Assembly: GCA_030591795.1 (NCBI GenBank)
Contig: JAUVAJ010000052.1
Span: 1-8,738 of the forward strand
DNA from: Desulfuromonadales bacterium
GTDB taxonomy: Bacteria; Desulfobacterota; Desulfuromonadia; Desulfuromonadales; UBA2294
Length of the DNA stretch: 8,738 nucleotides
Direction: 5' to 3'
Numbering within the stretch: the stretch's first letter is position 1; each line of letters opens with the position of its first letter. The notes below the pieces were generated by a model. The model made no database searches, was not told where the DNA came from, and worked only from the letters and a program-made list of their open reading frames with translations. This document shows, one piece after another, positions 1 to 5,997 of the stretch. Position numbers and translations under genes: made by a program.

Positions 1-2
1 GT

Positions 3-34
3 AAAAAAAGGCCCCCGGTAAAAACCGAAGGCCT
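3..34 (-). terminator. Intrinsic terminator of the lipoprotein gene
   Basis: Read on the minus strand, bases 34-25 (AGGCCTTCGG) pair with 18-9 (CCGGGGGCCT) as a 10-bp stem containing two G-U pairs and a 6-base loop (24-19). A run of seven Ts follows (9-3). On the plus strand the two wobble positions become C/A mismatches and no T run follows, so the polarity is minus. It lies about 29 bases past the stop codon of the lipoprotein gene. Confidence 0.9.
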
Positions 35-62
35 CTTGTTCTCTACTGCTGTGTAGATGATG

Positions 63-824
63 CTACTCGACGGTCACCTGTGCACCTTCAATGATCACAT
101 CGTACTTATAGCCAAATCCGAAGTCCTTGTTCGCGGTCATAACCCCTTTGACCAGAACGGTGTCACCTTTGGCAACAACAGCATCGGTGGTCACAACCAG
201 ATCATTAGTCCCTTCGGCACCGGTACCATCCTGTAGATGAACCCAGTTGGTCTGCATAATCTGTTGGCTGAACTTGACTACCTTGCCACGAACAGTAACT
301 TCCTTGCCAGCCAGCGCATCTTTTTTGGCAAAGATGTCGGCAACCGTCTGATCAGCTTTTTCCACCCCGGACAAATCAACATCCTCAGCTGTCACCTGCG
401 GCTTGGAATGGCCTTCAGGAACGGCATCAGCTGCAGGATGACCATCAGGGAGAGCAGCAGAAGTATCGCCACCACCAACCATAACCGCATCAACAAAGAG
501 AATCTCTTCGAAAGTCCGGTCGAGGGTTTTACTGGTGTGATTTTTCATGACCATCCCGTTCGGAACGCCAACCTCATCACCAACCGCAACCGTAAATTCC
601 GGCGCTGCAGCCCAGATCTGTGCGCTACCGGTATCGACCAGCACATAAGTATAACCACCGGAGCTCATCGTCTCAACAACTGTACCGCTTTGACCCTGTG
701 CCGCCGGAGCAGCTTGTTGGGTCGGAGCTTCAGCCTGCTCAGCCGGGGCTGGCGTTTCACTTTTGCAACCAGCAAAAGTCAAGGTCAGAAGACCGGCGAA
801 AATCAATAGGGTTACTCTGTTCAC
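63..824 (-). CDS. OB-fold lipoprotein with NrfJ-like N-terminal domain
   Basis: Predicted exported lipoprotein of 253 residues; molecular role not known. Residues 1-20 form a lipoprotein signal peptide: one Arg, a hydrophobic stretch LLIFAGLLTLTF, and a lipobox ending FAGC with Cys20 as the lipidated residue. An Ala/Pro/Gln/Glu-rich linker follows (21-46). Residues ~47-116 resemble the small NrfJ-like domain (GYTYVLVDT, WAAAP, VGDEV, then a Met/His/Lys segment and SKTLDRTF). After a second linker, residues ~160-253 look like an OB-fold of the tRNA_anti-like/nucleic-acid-binding type (GKEVTVRGKVV, NWVHLQDGTG, GDTVLVKGV). In secreted proteins such folds need not bind nucleic acid. I chose GTG at 824 because GGAGG lies 5 bases upstream and the signal peptide then starts correctly; an ATG at 836 or 905 would add a poor N-terminus. 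The gene is monocistronic, divergent from the kinase gene, and closed by the terminator at 3-34. Family assignment is from remembered motif similarity. Confidence 0.85.
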   Translation of the reverse strand: MNRVTLLIFAGLLTLTFAGCKSETPAPAEQAEAPTQQAAPAAQGQSGTVVETMSSGGYTYVLVDTGSAQIWAAAPEFTVAVGDEVGVPNGMVMKNHTSKTLDRTFEEILFVDAVMVGGGDTSAALPDGHPAADAVPEGHSKPQVTAEDVDLSGVEKADQTVADIFAKKDALAGKEVTVRGKVVKFSQQIMQTNWVHLQDGTGAEGTNDLVVTTDAVVAKGDTVLVKGVMTANKDFGFGYKYDVIIEGAQVTVE

Positions 825-829
825 ATCAA

Positions 830-834
830 CCTCC
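830..834 (-). promoter_or_regulatory. Shine-Dalgarno fixing the GTG start of the lipoprotein
   Basis: GGAGG on the minus strand is followed by five bases (TTGAT) and then GTG at 824-822. The longer reading that begins at ATG 836 would place this motif inside the coding sequence and has no comparable ribosome site of its own. Confidence 0.75.
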
Positions 835-976
835 ATCTGTAGAAAGTATTTATTCTGCCAAGCCTGCGGACAGGCCTTGTGCGTATCGGTAGCGGAAGTT
901 ATCACACCAAACCATCATGAACAAGGGGATTCTTAACTGTCGACAACTGATGATATGCACAGTTTCAGTTATGTGC

Positions 977-988
977 AGGTATATACCT
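977..988. promoter_or_regulatory. 12-base perfect palindrome, possible operator
   Basis: AGGTATATACCT equals its own reverse complement over all 12 bases; the flanking bases do not extend the symmetry. It sits about 150 bases upstream of the lipoprotein start and 280 upstream of the kinase start. A dimeric regulator site is one reading; chance is another. No regulator family is assigned. Confidence 0.3.
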
Positions 989-1211
989 CCGCTAAAAAAC
1001 AGAACCACGCGGCGGCAAAACTCGTTGCCCACAAGTCAGAGAACGGCAAGCCATGCTGCTAGATACAGAGCTGAGTGTATGTAACACTCTAAAAACACAA
1101 AGGTTTGCAATTCCAGCATAACTTAGCGTCAACAAAAAATACTATCACAGCTCAGTCGCTTACTATCCGGCAACACTGTGGAACATTTATTGCTTGTTCT
1201 TCACTTTAACG

Positions 1212-1240
1212 TTTAAAATATTGAACTGACTTTAAAATAT
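1212..1240 (+). repeat. Direct repeat TTTAAAATAT x2 before the kinase gene
   Basis: TTTAAAATAT occurs at 1212-1221 and again at 1231-1240, 19 bases apart start to start, with the second copy ending 24 bases before the TTG start of the kinase. It may be a tandem binding site or overlapping AT-rich promoter elements: TATACT at 1238-1243 and TAAAAT at 1233-1238 are both -10-like, but neither has a good -35 at the correct distance. Confidence 0.4.
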
Positions 1241-1264
1241 ACTTGTGCCATCTCCGGAGGGGTC

Positions 1265-3112
1265 TTGCTTAAAACCCGCTTTCTTAAAAATGTTTTTCTG
1301 GCAGCTATCGTTATCGCTGTTGCCCTGTTAACCTATCTCTATTTCATTGTCCATCCGGCCTATCGTGAGCTGCTGATCGAAAATGCCGAAGACGAAGCGA
1401 TACGTTTCGCCTCGTTCCTGGTCGCCAGCCATAAACTCGACAAACCGATCAGCAGTGACAATATCCCGGCAAAAGTCACCAGTGAAGTAGGACGACTGCA
1501 TGGTGATGAGATGTTGATCAAACTCAGAATCTTTTCCCCGAAAGGTGAGATTGTCTTTTCCACCATACCGAAAGAGGTGGGTAAACTTAACGAGCATGAC
1601 TATTTTCACAACTATGTTGCAAAAGGCAACGTCTATTCAAAGACCGTTCAAAAAGACGCTATGACGGCCGAAATGGAGATCGTAACTACCGACCTGGTTG
1701 AAACCTACGTGCCAATCATGAATGGCGGCCACTTCAATGGTGCCATAGAAACCTATTACGACATCACATTGAGCAATCAAAAAATAAATGCGCTGACTAA
1801 CCACTCACTGGCACTGCTCGGTGGCCTGTCGCTGATTCTGCTATCGCTACTATATTACGCTCTGCGCCATGCCGACCTTTCGATAATTGCCCGAAAAAAT
1901 GCTGAGAATAATCTGCGCCTGGTTAATGACGAGTTGGAGGACCGTGTCGCCAAACGTGCTGGTGAGTTGGTTAAAGCTAACGAAAGTCTCACCCGGGAGA
2001 TTGCCGAACGGACTCTGGCACAAATGGCACTGATCGAAGCGTTGTCGGAAATGCGTGAGGATAAAGAGAAGATATCCGGCATCCTGCGTTCGGTTGACGA
2101 CGGACTGCTGGTTATCGATAGTGACAACCGGATTGTTCTGATGAACGCACCGGCCGAAGATATCCTTGCGGTGCCACAGAATGAAGCGACCGGCAAGGAC
2201 CTCACTAAGGTGACGCAACATTCAGATCTCGGTGAAGCATTCGGTAAATTGATGGACAACAATATGACATCCAGTCACGACTTTGAATTTTCGCACAAAG
2301 TGGCGGGTCAAAAATATATCTATCACGCCCGGACCTCGCATCTTCGTGACGAAGACGGATCGATACGCGGAACCGTAATTTTAATGCAGGATGTCACCGA
2401 GGAACGTAAACTTGAGCAGATGAAAGCGGAATTCCTCGCCATGGCCGCGCATGAACTCTCGACCCCATTGGCGACAATAATTGGCTATGCCGATCTTCTT
2501 GCCGGCGAAAATGCACCGGAACTAACGCCGGAAATCCAGCGTGAGTCACTGGCTTTCATTCATGACAAGGCAAACGCCTTGTCGCGAATTGTCGATGATC
2601 TGCTTGATGTCAGCCGGGCTGAATCAGGACAGCAACTTTCGATAAACAGAGTTGCATTCGATCTATGCCAGACGCTGGGGCTTATGGTAAAAAGCTACAA
2701 TGAGATGCAAACTGGACATACAATTACACTTGAAACGTGTGCTCTCGAAAATAAAGTTTATGCTGACCCGATCCGAATTGGCCAGGTACTTGATAATATT
2801 TTAAGCAACGCAGTCAAATACACTCCGACCGGTGGTCAAATACTGATAAATTGCATGCTCAAGGACGATTTCTATCAGGTTGAGATTACCGACAACGGCA
2901 TCGGCATGACTACAGAACAACTTGAACATGTTTTTGACAAATTCTACCGGGCTGATGCCTCGGACACCGCGAAACCTGGCATCGGTCTCGGCATGAGTAT
3001 CACCAGACACATTATTGAAGGCCACGAAGGCACCATTTCAATCCACAGTGAACCAAGTCTGGGCACCCAGGTCATCTTCAACCTTCCGCGTATCACACCG
3101 AAAAAAAGTTGA
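1265..3112 (+). CDS. Membrane sensor histidine kinase with PAS domain
   Basis: Two-component sensor kinase of 615 residues that should autophosphorylate on His396. One membrane segment at ~9-29 and a second at ~181-200 flank an extracytoplasmic sensor region (~30-180) whose ligand is unknown. A helical, probably coiled-coil linker follows (~205-270; pattern ELEDRVAKRAGELVKANESL). A PAS domain spans ~270-385 (VDDGLLVIDSDNRIVLMNAPA). HisKA (~386-455) carries the H-box AAHELSTPL, with Ser where Arg is usual. The ATPase domain has the N-box (DNILSNAVKYTP, ~510-521), G1 (DNGIGM, 543-548), F-box (FDKFYRAD, 557-564) and G2 (GIGLGM, 572-577), so the catalytic core is intact. Start is TTG at 1265, supported by GGAGG at 1256-1260; no upstream ATG is available. 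There is no receiver domain and no response regulator gene in view, so it is an orphan here. The next gene begins at its stop, implying one transcript ending at 3638-3663. Confidence 0.93.
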   Translation: MLKTRFLKNVFLAAIVIAVALLTYLYFIVHPAYRELLIENAEDEAIRFASFLVASHKLDKPISSDNIPAKVTSEVGRLHGDEMLIKLRIFSPKGEIVFSTIPKEVGKLNEHDYFHNYVAKGNVYSKTVQKDAMTAEMEIVTTDLVETYVPIMNGGHFNGAIETYYDITLSNQKINALTNHSLALLGGLSLILLSLLYYALRHADLSIIARKNAENNLRLVNDELEDRVAKRAGELVKANESLTREIAERTLAQMALIEALSEMREDKEKISGILRSVDDGLLVIDSDNRIVLMNAPAEDILAVPQNEATGKDLTKVTQHSDLGEAFGKLMDNNMTSSHDFEFSHKVAGQKYIYHARTSHLRDEDGSIRGTVILMQDVTEERKLEQMKAEFLAMAAHELSTPLATIIGYADLLAGENAPELTPEIQRESLAFIHDKANALSRIVDDLLDVSRAESGQQLSINRVAFDLCQTLGLMVKSYNEMQTGHTITLETCALENKVYADPIRIGQVLDNILSNAVKYTPTGGQILINCMLKDDFYQVEITDNGIGMTTEQLEHVFDKFYRADASDTAKPGIGLGMSITRHIIEGHEGTISIHSEPSLGTQVIFNLPRITPKKS

Positions 3113-3120
3113 GTACAATC

Positions 3121-3591
3121 ATGACAACCGGTACCGCATCGGCAAAGCTTTCGCTAGAGGGAGAAGGGAGCTGGGAACCGTTTGACGCGCCAGCACTGGT
3201 CGGCGAGTCTCTGGTTTTTGTCTCTGGCGATCCGCGGGGTAATCGTTTCCGCGTTAACTATTTTCTGGATACTACGCGCAATCTGGTCGCCCGGGTCTGG
3301 TTTGGACCGGGGACTGCCGGGCCGCCGGGCCATGCTCATGGTGGCAGCATAGCGGCGATCTTCGACGAAGTGCTCGGCCTTGCTGCCTGGGCAGCCGGTC
3401 ATGCTGTTGTCGTCGGTAATTTAAATGTCAGTTTTCGACGCCTACTGCCACTTGAGCAGGTTGTAGAAATTGACAGTAAAATTATTTCCATCAAGGGCCG
3501 AAAAATCATGGTGCATGGTCGCATCACCGACGGTAACGAGACGATCTATGCCAAGGCCGACTGCCTTTGCATCACCATTCCAGATCGTTAG
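3121..3591 (+). CDS. PaaI-family hotdog thioesterase
   Basis: Predicted single-domain hotdog-fold acyl-CoA thioesterase of 156 residues, cytoplasmic; the acyl substrate cannot be told from sequence. The family motif is clear: GHAHGGSIAAIFDE (about residues 71-84), where the His-Gly-Gly segment begins the hotdog helix and the later acidic residues (Asp82, Glu83) include the usual catalytic acid. NLNVSFRRLLPL (about 100-111) is the typical following strand, and the C-terminal strands end in ADCLCITI. Length is normal for PaaI/THEM4-like proteins. ATG at 3121 was chosen, with a minimal GAG seven bases upstream. An alternative TTG at 3109 overlaps the kinase stop as TTGA, would add four residues and would give direct translational coupling; neither start has a strong ribosome site. 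It is the second gene of the kinase unit. Pairing with a sensor kinase suggests co-regulation, but the functional link is inference. Confidence 0.88.
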   Translation: MTTGTASAKLSLEGEGSWEPFDAPALVGESLVFVSGDPRGNRFRVNYFLDTTRNLVARVWFGPGTAGPPGHAHGGSIAAIFDEVLGLAAWAAGHAVVVGNLNVSFRRLLPLEQVVEIDSKIISIKGRKIMVHGRITDGNETIYAKADCLCITIPDR

Positions 3592-3637
3592 TCATCAGAT
3601 TAGACACCAGGCTTCACGGTAAGCTCAATCCTCAGAG

Positions 3638-3663
3638 CGCTCCGGGAATCCGGTAGCGTTTTT
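3638..3663 (+). terminator. Intrinsic terminator of the kinase-thioesterase operon
   Basis: CGCTCCGG (3638-3645) pairs with CCGG-T-AGCG (3650-3658) as an 8-bp stem with one bulged T and a GAAT loop, followed at once by five Ts (3659-3663). It sits 47 bases after the thioesterase stop. No T run follows on the minus strand, so it does not obviously serve the convergent small gene. Confidence 0.82.
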
Positions 3664-3676
3664 ATATTTACTGATC

Positions 3677-3877
3677 TCAATGTGTAACAGTTCGACGATC
3701 TACACCCATGTAATAACGATCAGACCTTTCGGCACGACGAACAATATCTCTGTCGACGACTACCCAACCGCTTGCGCGGCGAAATAACGCAACCGACTCT
3801 CTGGAGATTAACTCGTCGAGTATTTTGTTCTTAACCATGTCGAACGTACCATTTCGATACTGAACAGCGATCAACAC
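3677..3877 (-). CDS. Small GSU3473-family-like protein, function unknown
   Basis: Protein of 66 residues. The pattern NGTFDMVKNKILDELI, then a FRRASGWVVVDRD segment and a basic tail ending YYMGVDRR, matches my memory of a small uncharacterised family in Geobacter and relatives (GSU3473 family: short N-terminal strand, DGT/S-aDMV, FRRSDGWV, Y-GPERR). No signal peptide, membrane segment, metal-binding cysteines or known catalytic motif is seen; the product is basic and probably cytoplasmic. I chose GTG at 3877 because an almost complete anti-SD match lies at 3892-3882 with ideal spacing. The GTG at 3886 sits inside that match and would add three residues. It is convergent with the thioesterase gene and divergent from the repeat-protein gene. 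Its coding status rests on family resemblance and the ribosome site. Confidence 0.75.
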   Translation of the reverse strand: MLIAVQYRNGTFDMVKNKILDELISRESVALFRRASGWVVVDRDIVRRAERSDRYYMGVDRRTVTH

Positions 3878-3881
3878 TCTA

Positions 3882-3892
3882 ACCACCCCCTT
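3882..3892 (-). promoter_or_regulatory. Strong Shine-Dalgarno deciding the start at 3877
   Basis: On the minus strand AAGGGGGTGGT matches the ideal AAGGAGGTGAT at 9 of 11 positions. From the G-rich core to the GTG at 3877 there are about eight bases, the expected distance. The in-frame GTG at 3886 overlaps the motif and is therefore unlikely to be the start. Confidence 0.7.
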
Positions 3893-3966
3893 CGAATTGG
3901 CCTATATTAATATTTATCAGAAACCTGCTGATGCACAAGCACATTTAATGCTTTATCTGTGATTTC

Positions 3967-3995
3967 TTGCGGCCAATGTCGTAATTCGTTATAGT
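3967..3995 (+). promoter_or_regulatory. Sigma70-type promoter of the repeat-protein gene
   Basis: TTGCGG (3967-3972) and TATAGT (3990-3995, five of six matches to TATAAT) are separated by exactly 17 bases. Transcription would begin near 4002, giving a leader of about 34 bases before the ATG at 4036. The -35 box is only a partial match (TTG plus weak bases). Confidence 0.6.
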
Positions 3996-4035
3996 ATGCG
4001 ATGATATGAAAAGTACCTTTTAGCAGGGAATACTC

Positions 4036-4458
4036 ATGCACATAATAGTTTCTGAAGAATTAGTCACCGGTGATCTGGTATGTATCAAAGTCGACACCAC
4101 TGATAACCAGCAAATAGCCCGATGGACTCTCGGACAGGAAGCAATCGGTGTGACAACCCGGCCAATCAAAGCTGGTGAAGCTGTTGAATACATCCATGAC
4201 CAGAGCACAGCTGACATTCTGGTCAGAGGTTCGCACAGCCCGATGAGCGGTCAAAATATTGTCATACAAATGGCTTGTGATTTAAAAGCTGATGAGTTGG
4301 TCTGCATTCGCCAGACTGGCGGGCAGGCAATGCTTGACCGCTGGGGGTTTGGCGACGAGGCCGTCGGACTGGCAGCCCGTGACATCAAGGCGGATGAATT
4401 CGTCAAATTCTGCGCCGGCCGCAGCACTGAAGACATTCAGGTCAAACCCGGCAGTTAA
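4036..4458 (+). CDS. Two-unit tandem-repeat protein, function unknown
   Basis: Unrecognised 140-residue protein built from two copies of one ~63-residue unit, about residues 2-64 and 75-137. Aligned pairs, offset 73-74 residues: GDLVCIK with DELVCIR, ARW with DRW, GQEAIGV with GDEAVGL, RPIKAGEAVEY with RDIKADEFVKF, STADILV with STEDIQV. The units look all-beta with a short GE/DE-x-A-x-G turn, and each has one conserved Cys (Cys16, Cys90). There is no signal peptide or membrane segment, and the composition is acidic. The 'AIGV...IKAGEAVEY' pattern is loosely like small beta-barrel phage capsid-decoration proteins (DUF2190-like) or SAF/beta-clip domains, but no phage genes are nearby and this is only a resemblance. 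The ATG start has CAGGGA seven bases upstream. The gene is transcribed alone from the promoter at 3967-3995 to the terminator at 4464-4489. Confidence 0.8.
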   Translation: MHIIVSEELVTGDLVCIKVDTTDNQQIARWTLGQEAIGVTTRPIKAGEAVEYIHDQSTADILVRGSHSPMSGQNIVIQMACDLKADELVCIRQTGGQAMLDRWGFGDEAVGLAARDIKADEFVKFCAGRSTEDIQVKPGS

Positions 4459-4463
4459 AAAAA

Positions 4464-4489
4464 GTGCCCCCGTCTGTAGACCGGGGCAC
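4464..4489. terminator. Bidirectional intrinsic terminator between convergent genes
   Basis: GTGCCCC and GGGGCAC arms, extended inward by GTCT/AGAC with one C/C mismatch, form a strong hairpin. On the plus strand TTTTTT follows at 4495-4500 after a short spacer; on the minus strand seven Ts (4463-4457 read in reverse) follow immediately. It therefore can end the repeat-protein gene from the left and the flavodiiron gene (stop at 4552) from the right. Confidence 0.88.
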
Positions 4490-4551
4490 AATTGTTTTTT
4501 GTCTACTTTTTAAAATCCAAATAAGAATAAAGTCGGGCTGTCTCCTGGTAT

Positions 4552-5757
4552 TTAGTGCAGCTCAGCCAACACGGTATCGGCGATCTGGTCTGCCATTATA
4601 CTGCAAGCTGCAAACACTTCTGCTGTCGGCGTAAAACGACAAGTCAACGTATCAGCCGCCAGCTTGAATTTAAGTCCGGCCAGACGCCCTTCAATCATCC
4701 CTGGTGCTTCACCACTCCAACCGAATGAACCGAAGACAGCCGCCCACCTCGACTTCAATGTCACGGTCGACAACAGCGACAGAGCATGCCAGACATGCGG
4801 CGGAGCATCGCGTTGGATGGTCGGAGAACCGAACACGACAACATCTGCCTGCTCAAGCGCATCCCGGTAATCATCATCACGCATACCACACAGGGGAAAT
4901 TCCTGAACATCAAAGCCCCGCTTTGCCAACGTTTTATTAATAATATCAGCCATCTTTCTGGTGTTGCCATGTGAAGACAGAACCGCCAGAACCGCTTTTG
5001 GCTTCTCTCCCTCCGGTGGCAATGCCGACCAACGCCGATAAGCGTGAATCGCATCAGTATGGGTCAGTCGCCTGATTGGGCCGTGTGACGGGCAAACCAT
5101 GTCGATCTGCAAATTTTCGATCTTGGTCAAAGCCAAGCGGATTTTGTCTTTAAAAGGCCGCATGATGCAATCGAAGTACAAATGAAAGTCGGCTGAAAAA
5201 TCGGCGATCTGATCATCAAAAAGATACTCTTTCGGACAGTAGTGCGCACCGAATGCATCGCAAGAAAAAAGGGTGTGATCCTCTACCAGATAGGTAAAGA
5301 TAGTGTCTGGCCAGTGTAAAAACGGCGCGGATATAAAACGTAGGGTCTTACCACCCAGATCGAGCTCCTGGCCATCCTCAATCACTTCGATATTTAACGG
5401 CTTGTGCACCAACTGCTTGAGAAAGTTTGCGGCTGGCCGAGAACAGTAGACCACTATCTCCGGATTCAGCTCCACCAGACGACCTAGTGCTCCGGAATGA
5501 TCCGGCTCGGTGTGATTGACGACTACGGCATCAATATCTTTAAGCGGTAGACACTGCTCAATATTGGCAAAAAATTCGTCGCTGAATTTTTCCTTAACGC
5601 AGTCAATCAGAACTGTCTTGTCACGACCTTTAACCAGATAAGAATTATAGGTAGTTCCGTTATGCGTCGGGAAAAGATCGTCAAAAAACTGAAGATCGGG
5701 ATGGCGAACGCCAACCCATTGGACGCTGCTGTTAACCTCTACGACAGAATTACTCAT
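4552..5757 (-). CDS. fprA: Flavodiiron protein (A-type flavoprotein), O2/NO reductase
   Basis: Soluble cytoplasmic enzyme of 401 residues that reduces O2 to water and/or NO to N2O, using electrons from rubredoxin or a similar carrier. The N-terminal metallo-beta-lactamase-like domain (~1-250) has all the diiron ligands: HTEPDH (His82, Glu84, Asp86, His87), His148 in FLHWPD, Asp167 in SCDAFGAH and His225 in PSHG. The C-terminal flavodoxin domain (~253-400) has the FMN phosphate loop SSHGNT (261-266), then FGSPT and GSFGWSGE loops. Length is that of the minimal two-domain class; no rubredoxin or flavin-reductase extension is present. ATG at 5757 is preceded by AAGGAG. It lies downstream of aroF but 240 bases away, past a long palindrome, so it probably has its own promoter. 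Whether O2 or NO is the main substrate cannot be told from sequence. Confidence 0.95.
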   Translation of the reverse strand: MSNSVVEVNSSVQWVGVRHPDLQFFDDLFPTHNGTTYNSYLVKGRDKTVLIDCVKEKFSDEFFANIEQCLPLKDIDAVVVNHTEPDHSGALGRLVELNPEIVVYCSRPAANFLKQLVHKPLNIEVIEDGQELDLGGKTLRFISAPFLHWPDTIFTYLVEDHTLFSCDAFGAHYCPKEYLFDDQIADFSADFHLYFDCIMRPFKDKIRLALTKIENLQIDMVCPSHGPIRRLTHTDAIHAYRRWSALPPEGEKPKAVLAVLSSHGNTRKMADIINKTLAKRGFDVQEFPLCGMRDDDYRDALEQADVVVFGSPTIQRDAPPHVWHALSLLSTVTLKSRWAAVFGSFGWSGEAPGMIEGRLAGLKFKLAADTLTCRFTPTAEVFAACSIMADQIADTVLAELH

Positions 5758-5862
5758 GGAATGTTTCTCCTTGATATAACTTTATAAATATTTGTTATGA
5801 AATGTAAAATACTGACTGAACAGTTATTGATTGTCTTGAAAAAAAGAACCCGATCGCTAAGT

Positions 5863-5967
5863 AAAAATTTCGCACCACAAGGCGTAACGGTTTTTCAGGG
5901 GCGAAGGCCTACATATTGTAGGTCGAGGTCCTGAAAAAGCTCTGCAACGCAGTCGGGCGGACTTTTT
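5863..5967. repeat. ~105-base imperfect palindromic intergenic element
   Basis: The core is an inverted repeat: TTTTTCAGG (5891-5899) with CCTGAAAAA (5930-5938), and a tip hairpin CCTACA/TGTAGG (5908-5913 with 5917-5922) around a 3-base loop. Outside the core the symmetry continues imperfectly: left AAAAATTTCGC...GGCGTAACGG against right GCTCTGCAACGC...GGACTTTTT, sharing AAAAA, CGC and GCGT blocks in register. No ORF is carried. It lies between the aroF stop and the fprA start. It resembles dispersed palindromic repeats I associate with Desulfuromonadales intergenic regions, but copy number cannot be seen here. No T run follows the hairpin on the minus strand, so it is not a classical terminator. 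Confidence 0.7.
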
Positions 5968-5997
5968 GCGACGCCATCAGTGTTGTGCCACCGGTTC

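Larger units (their letters stand above)
825..1264. other. 440-base intergenic region between divergent genes
   Basis: No credible gene is seen here; the longest reading frame (850-1032, minus) has no recognisable content. It must hold the promoters of both the lipoprotein (minus) and the kinase operon (plus), but I cannot pick a convincing -35/-10 pair for either. Visible structure: a small hairpin in the lipoprotein leader (about 859-879, AAGCCTG against CAGGCCTT with one bulged base); TGCACA and TGTGCA arms ten bases apart at about 955-976; a perfect 12-base palindrome at 977-988; a hairpin GAGTGT/ACACTC with a 5-base loop at 1073-1089, not followed by Ts on either strand; and a 10-base direct repeat at 1212-1221 and 1231-1240. 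These are candidate regulator sites only. Confidence 0.6.

Noticed and set aside
237..809. 190-residue frame antisense to the lipoprotein gene
   Set aside because: The opposite strand encodes a coherent lipoprotein with signal peptide, lipobox and terminator; this frame is its shadow.
850..1032. 60-residue minus-strand frame in the divergent intergenic region
   Set aside because: No ribosome site, no domain-like content, and it overlaps palindromic regulatory-looking sequence.
1073..1089. GAGTGT/ACACTC hairpin as a terminator
   Set aside because: The stem is short and no T run follows on either strand; no gene ends nearby.
5827..5840. FNR/Dnr-like site upstream of fprA (TTGATTGTCTTGAA)
   Set aside because: One half-site fits but the other differs at two of five positions from the TTGAT-N4-ATCAA pattern; too weak to call.
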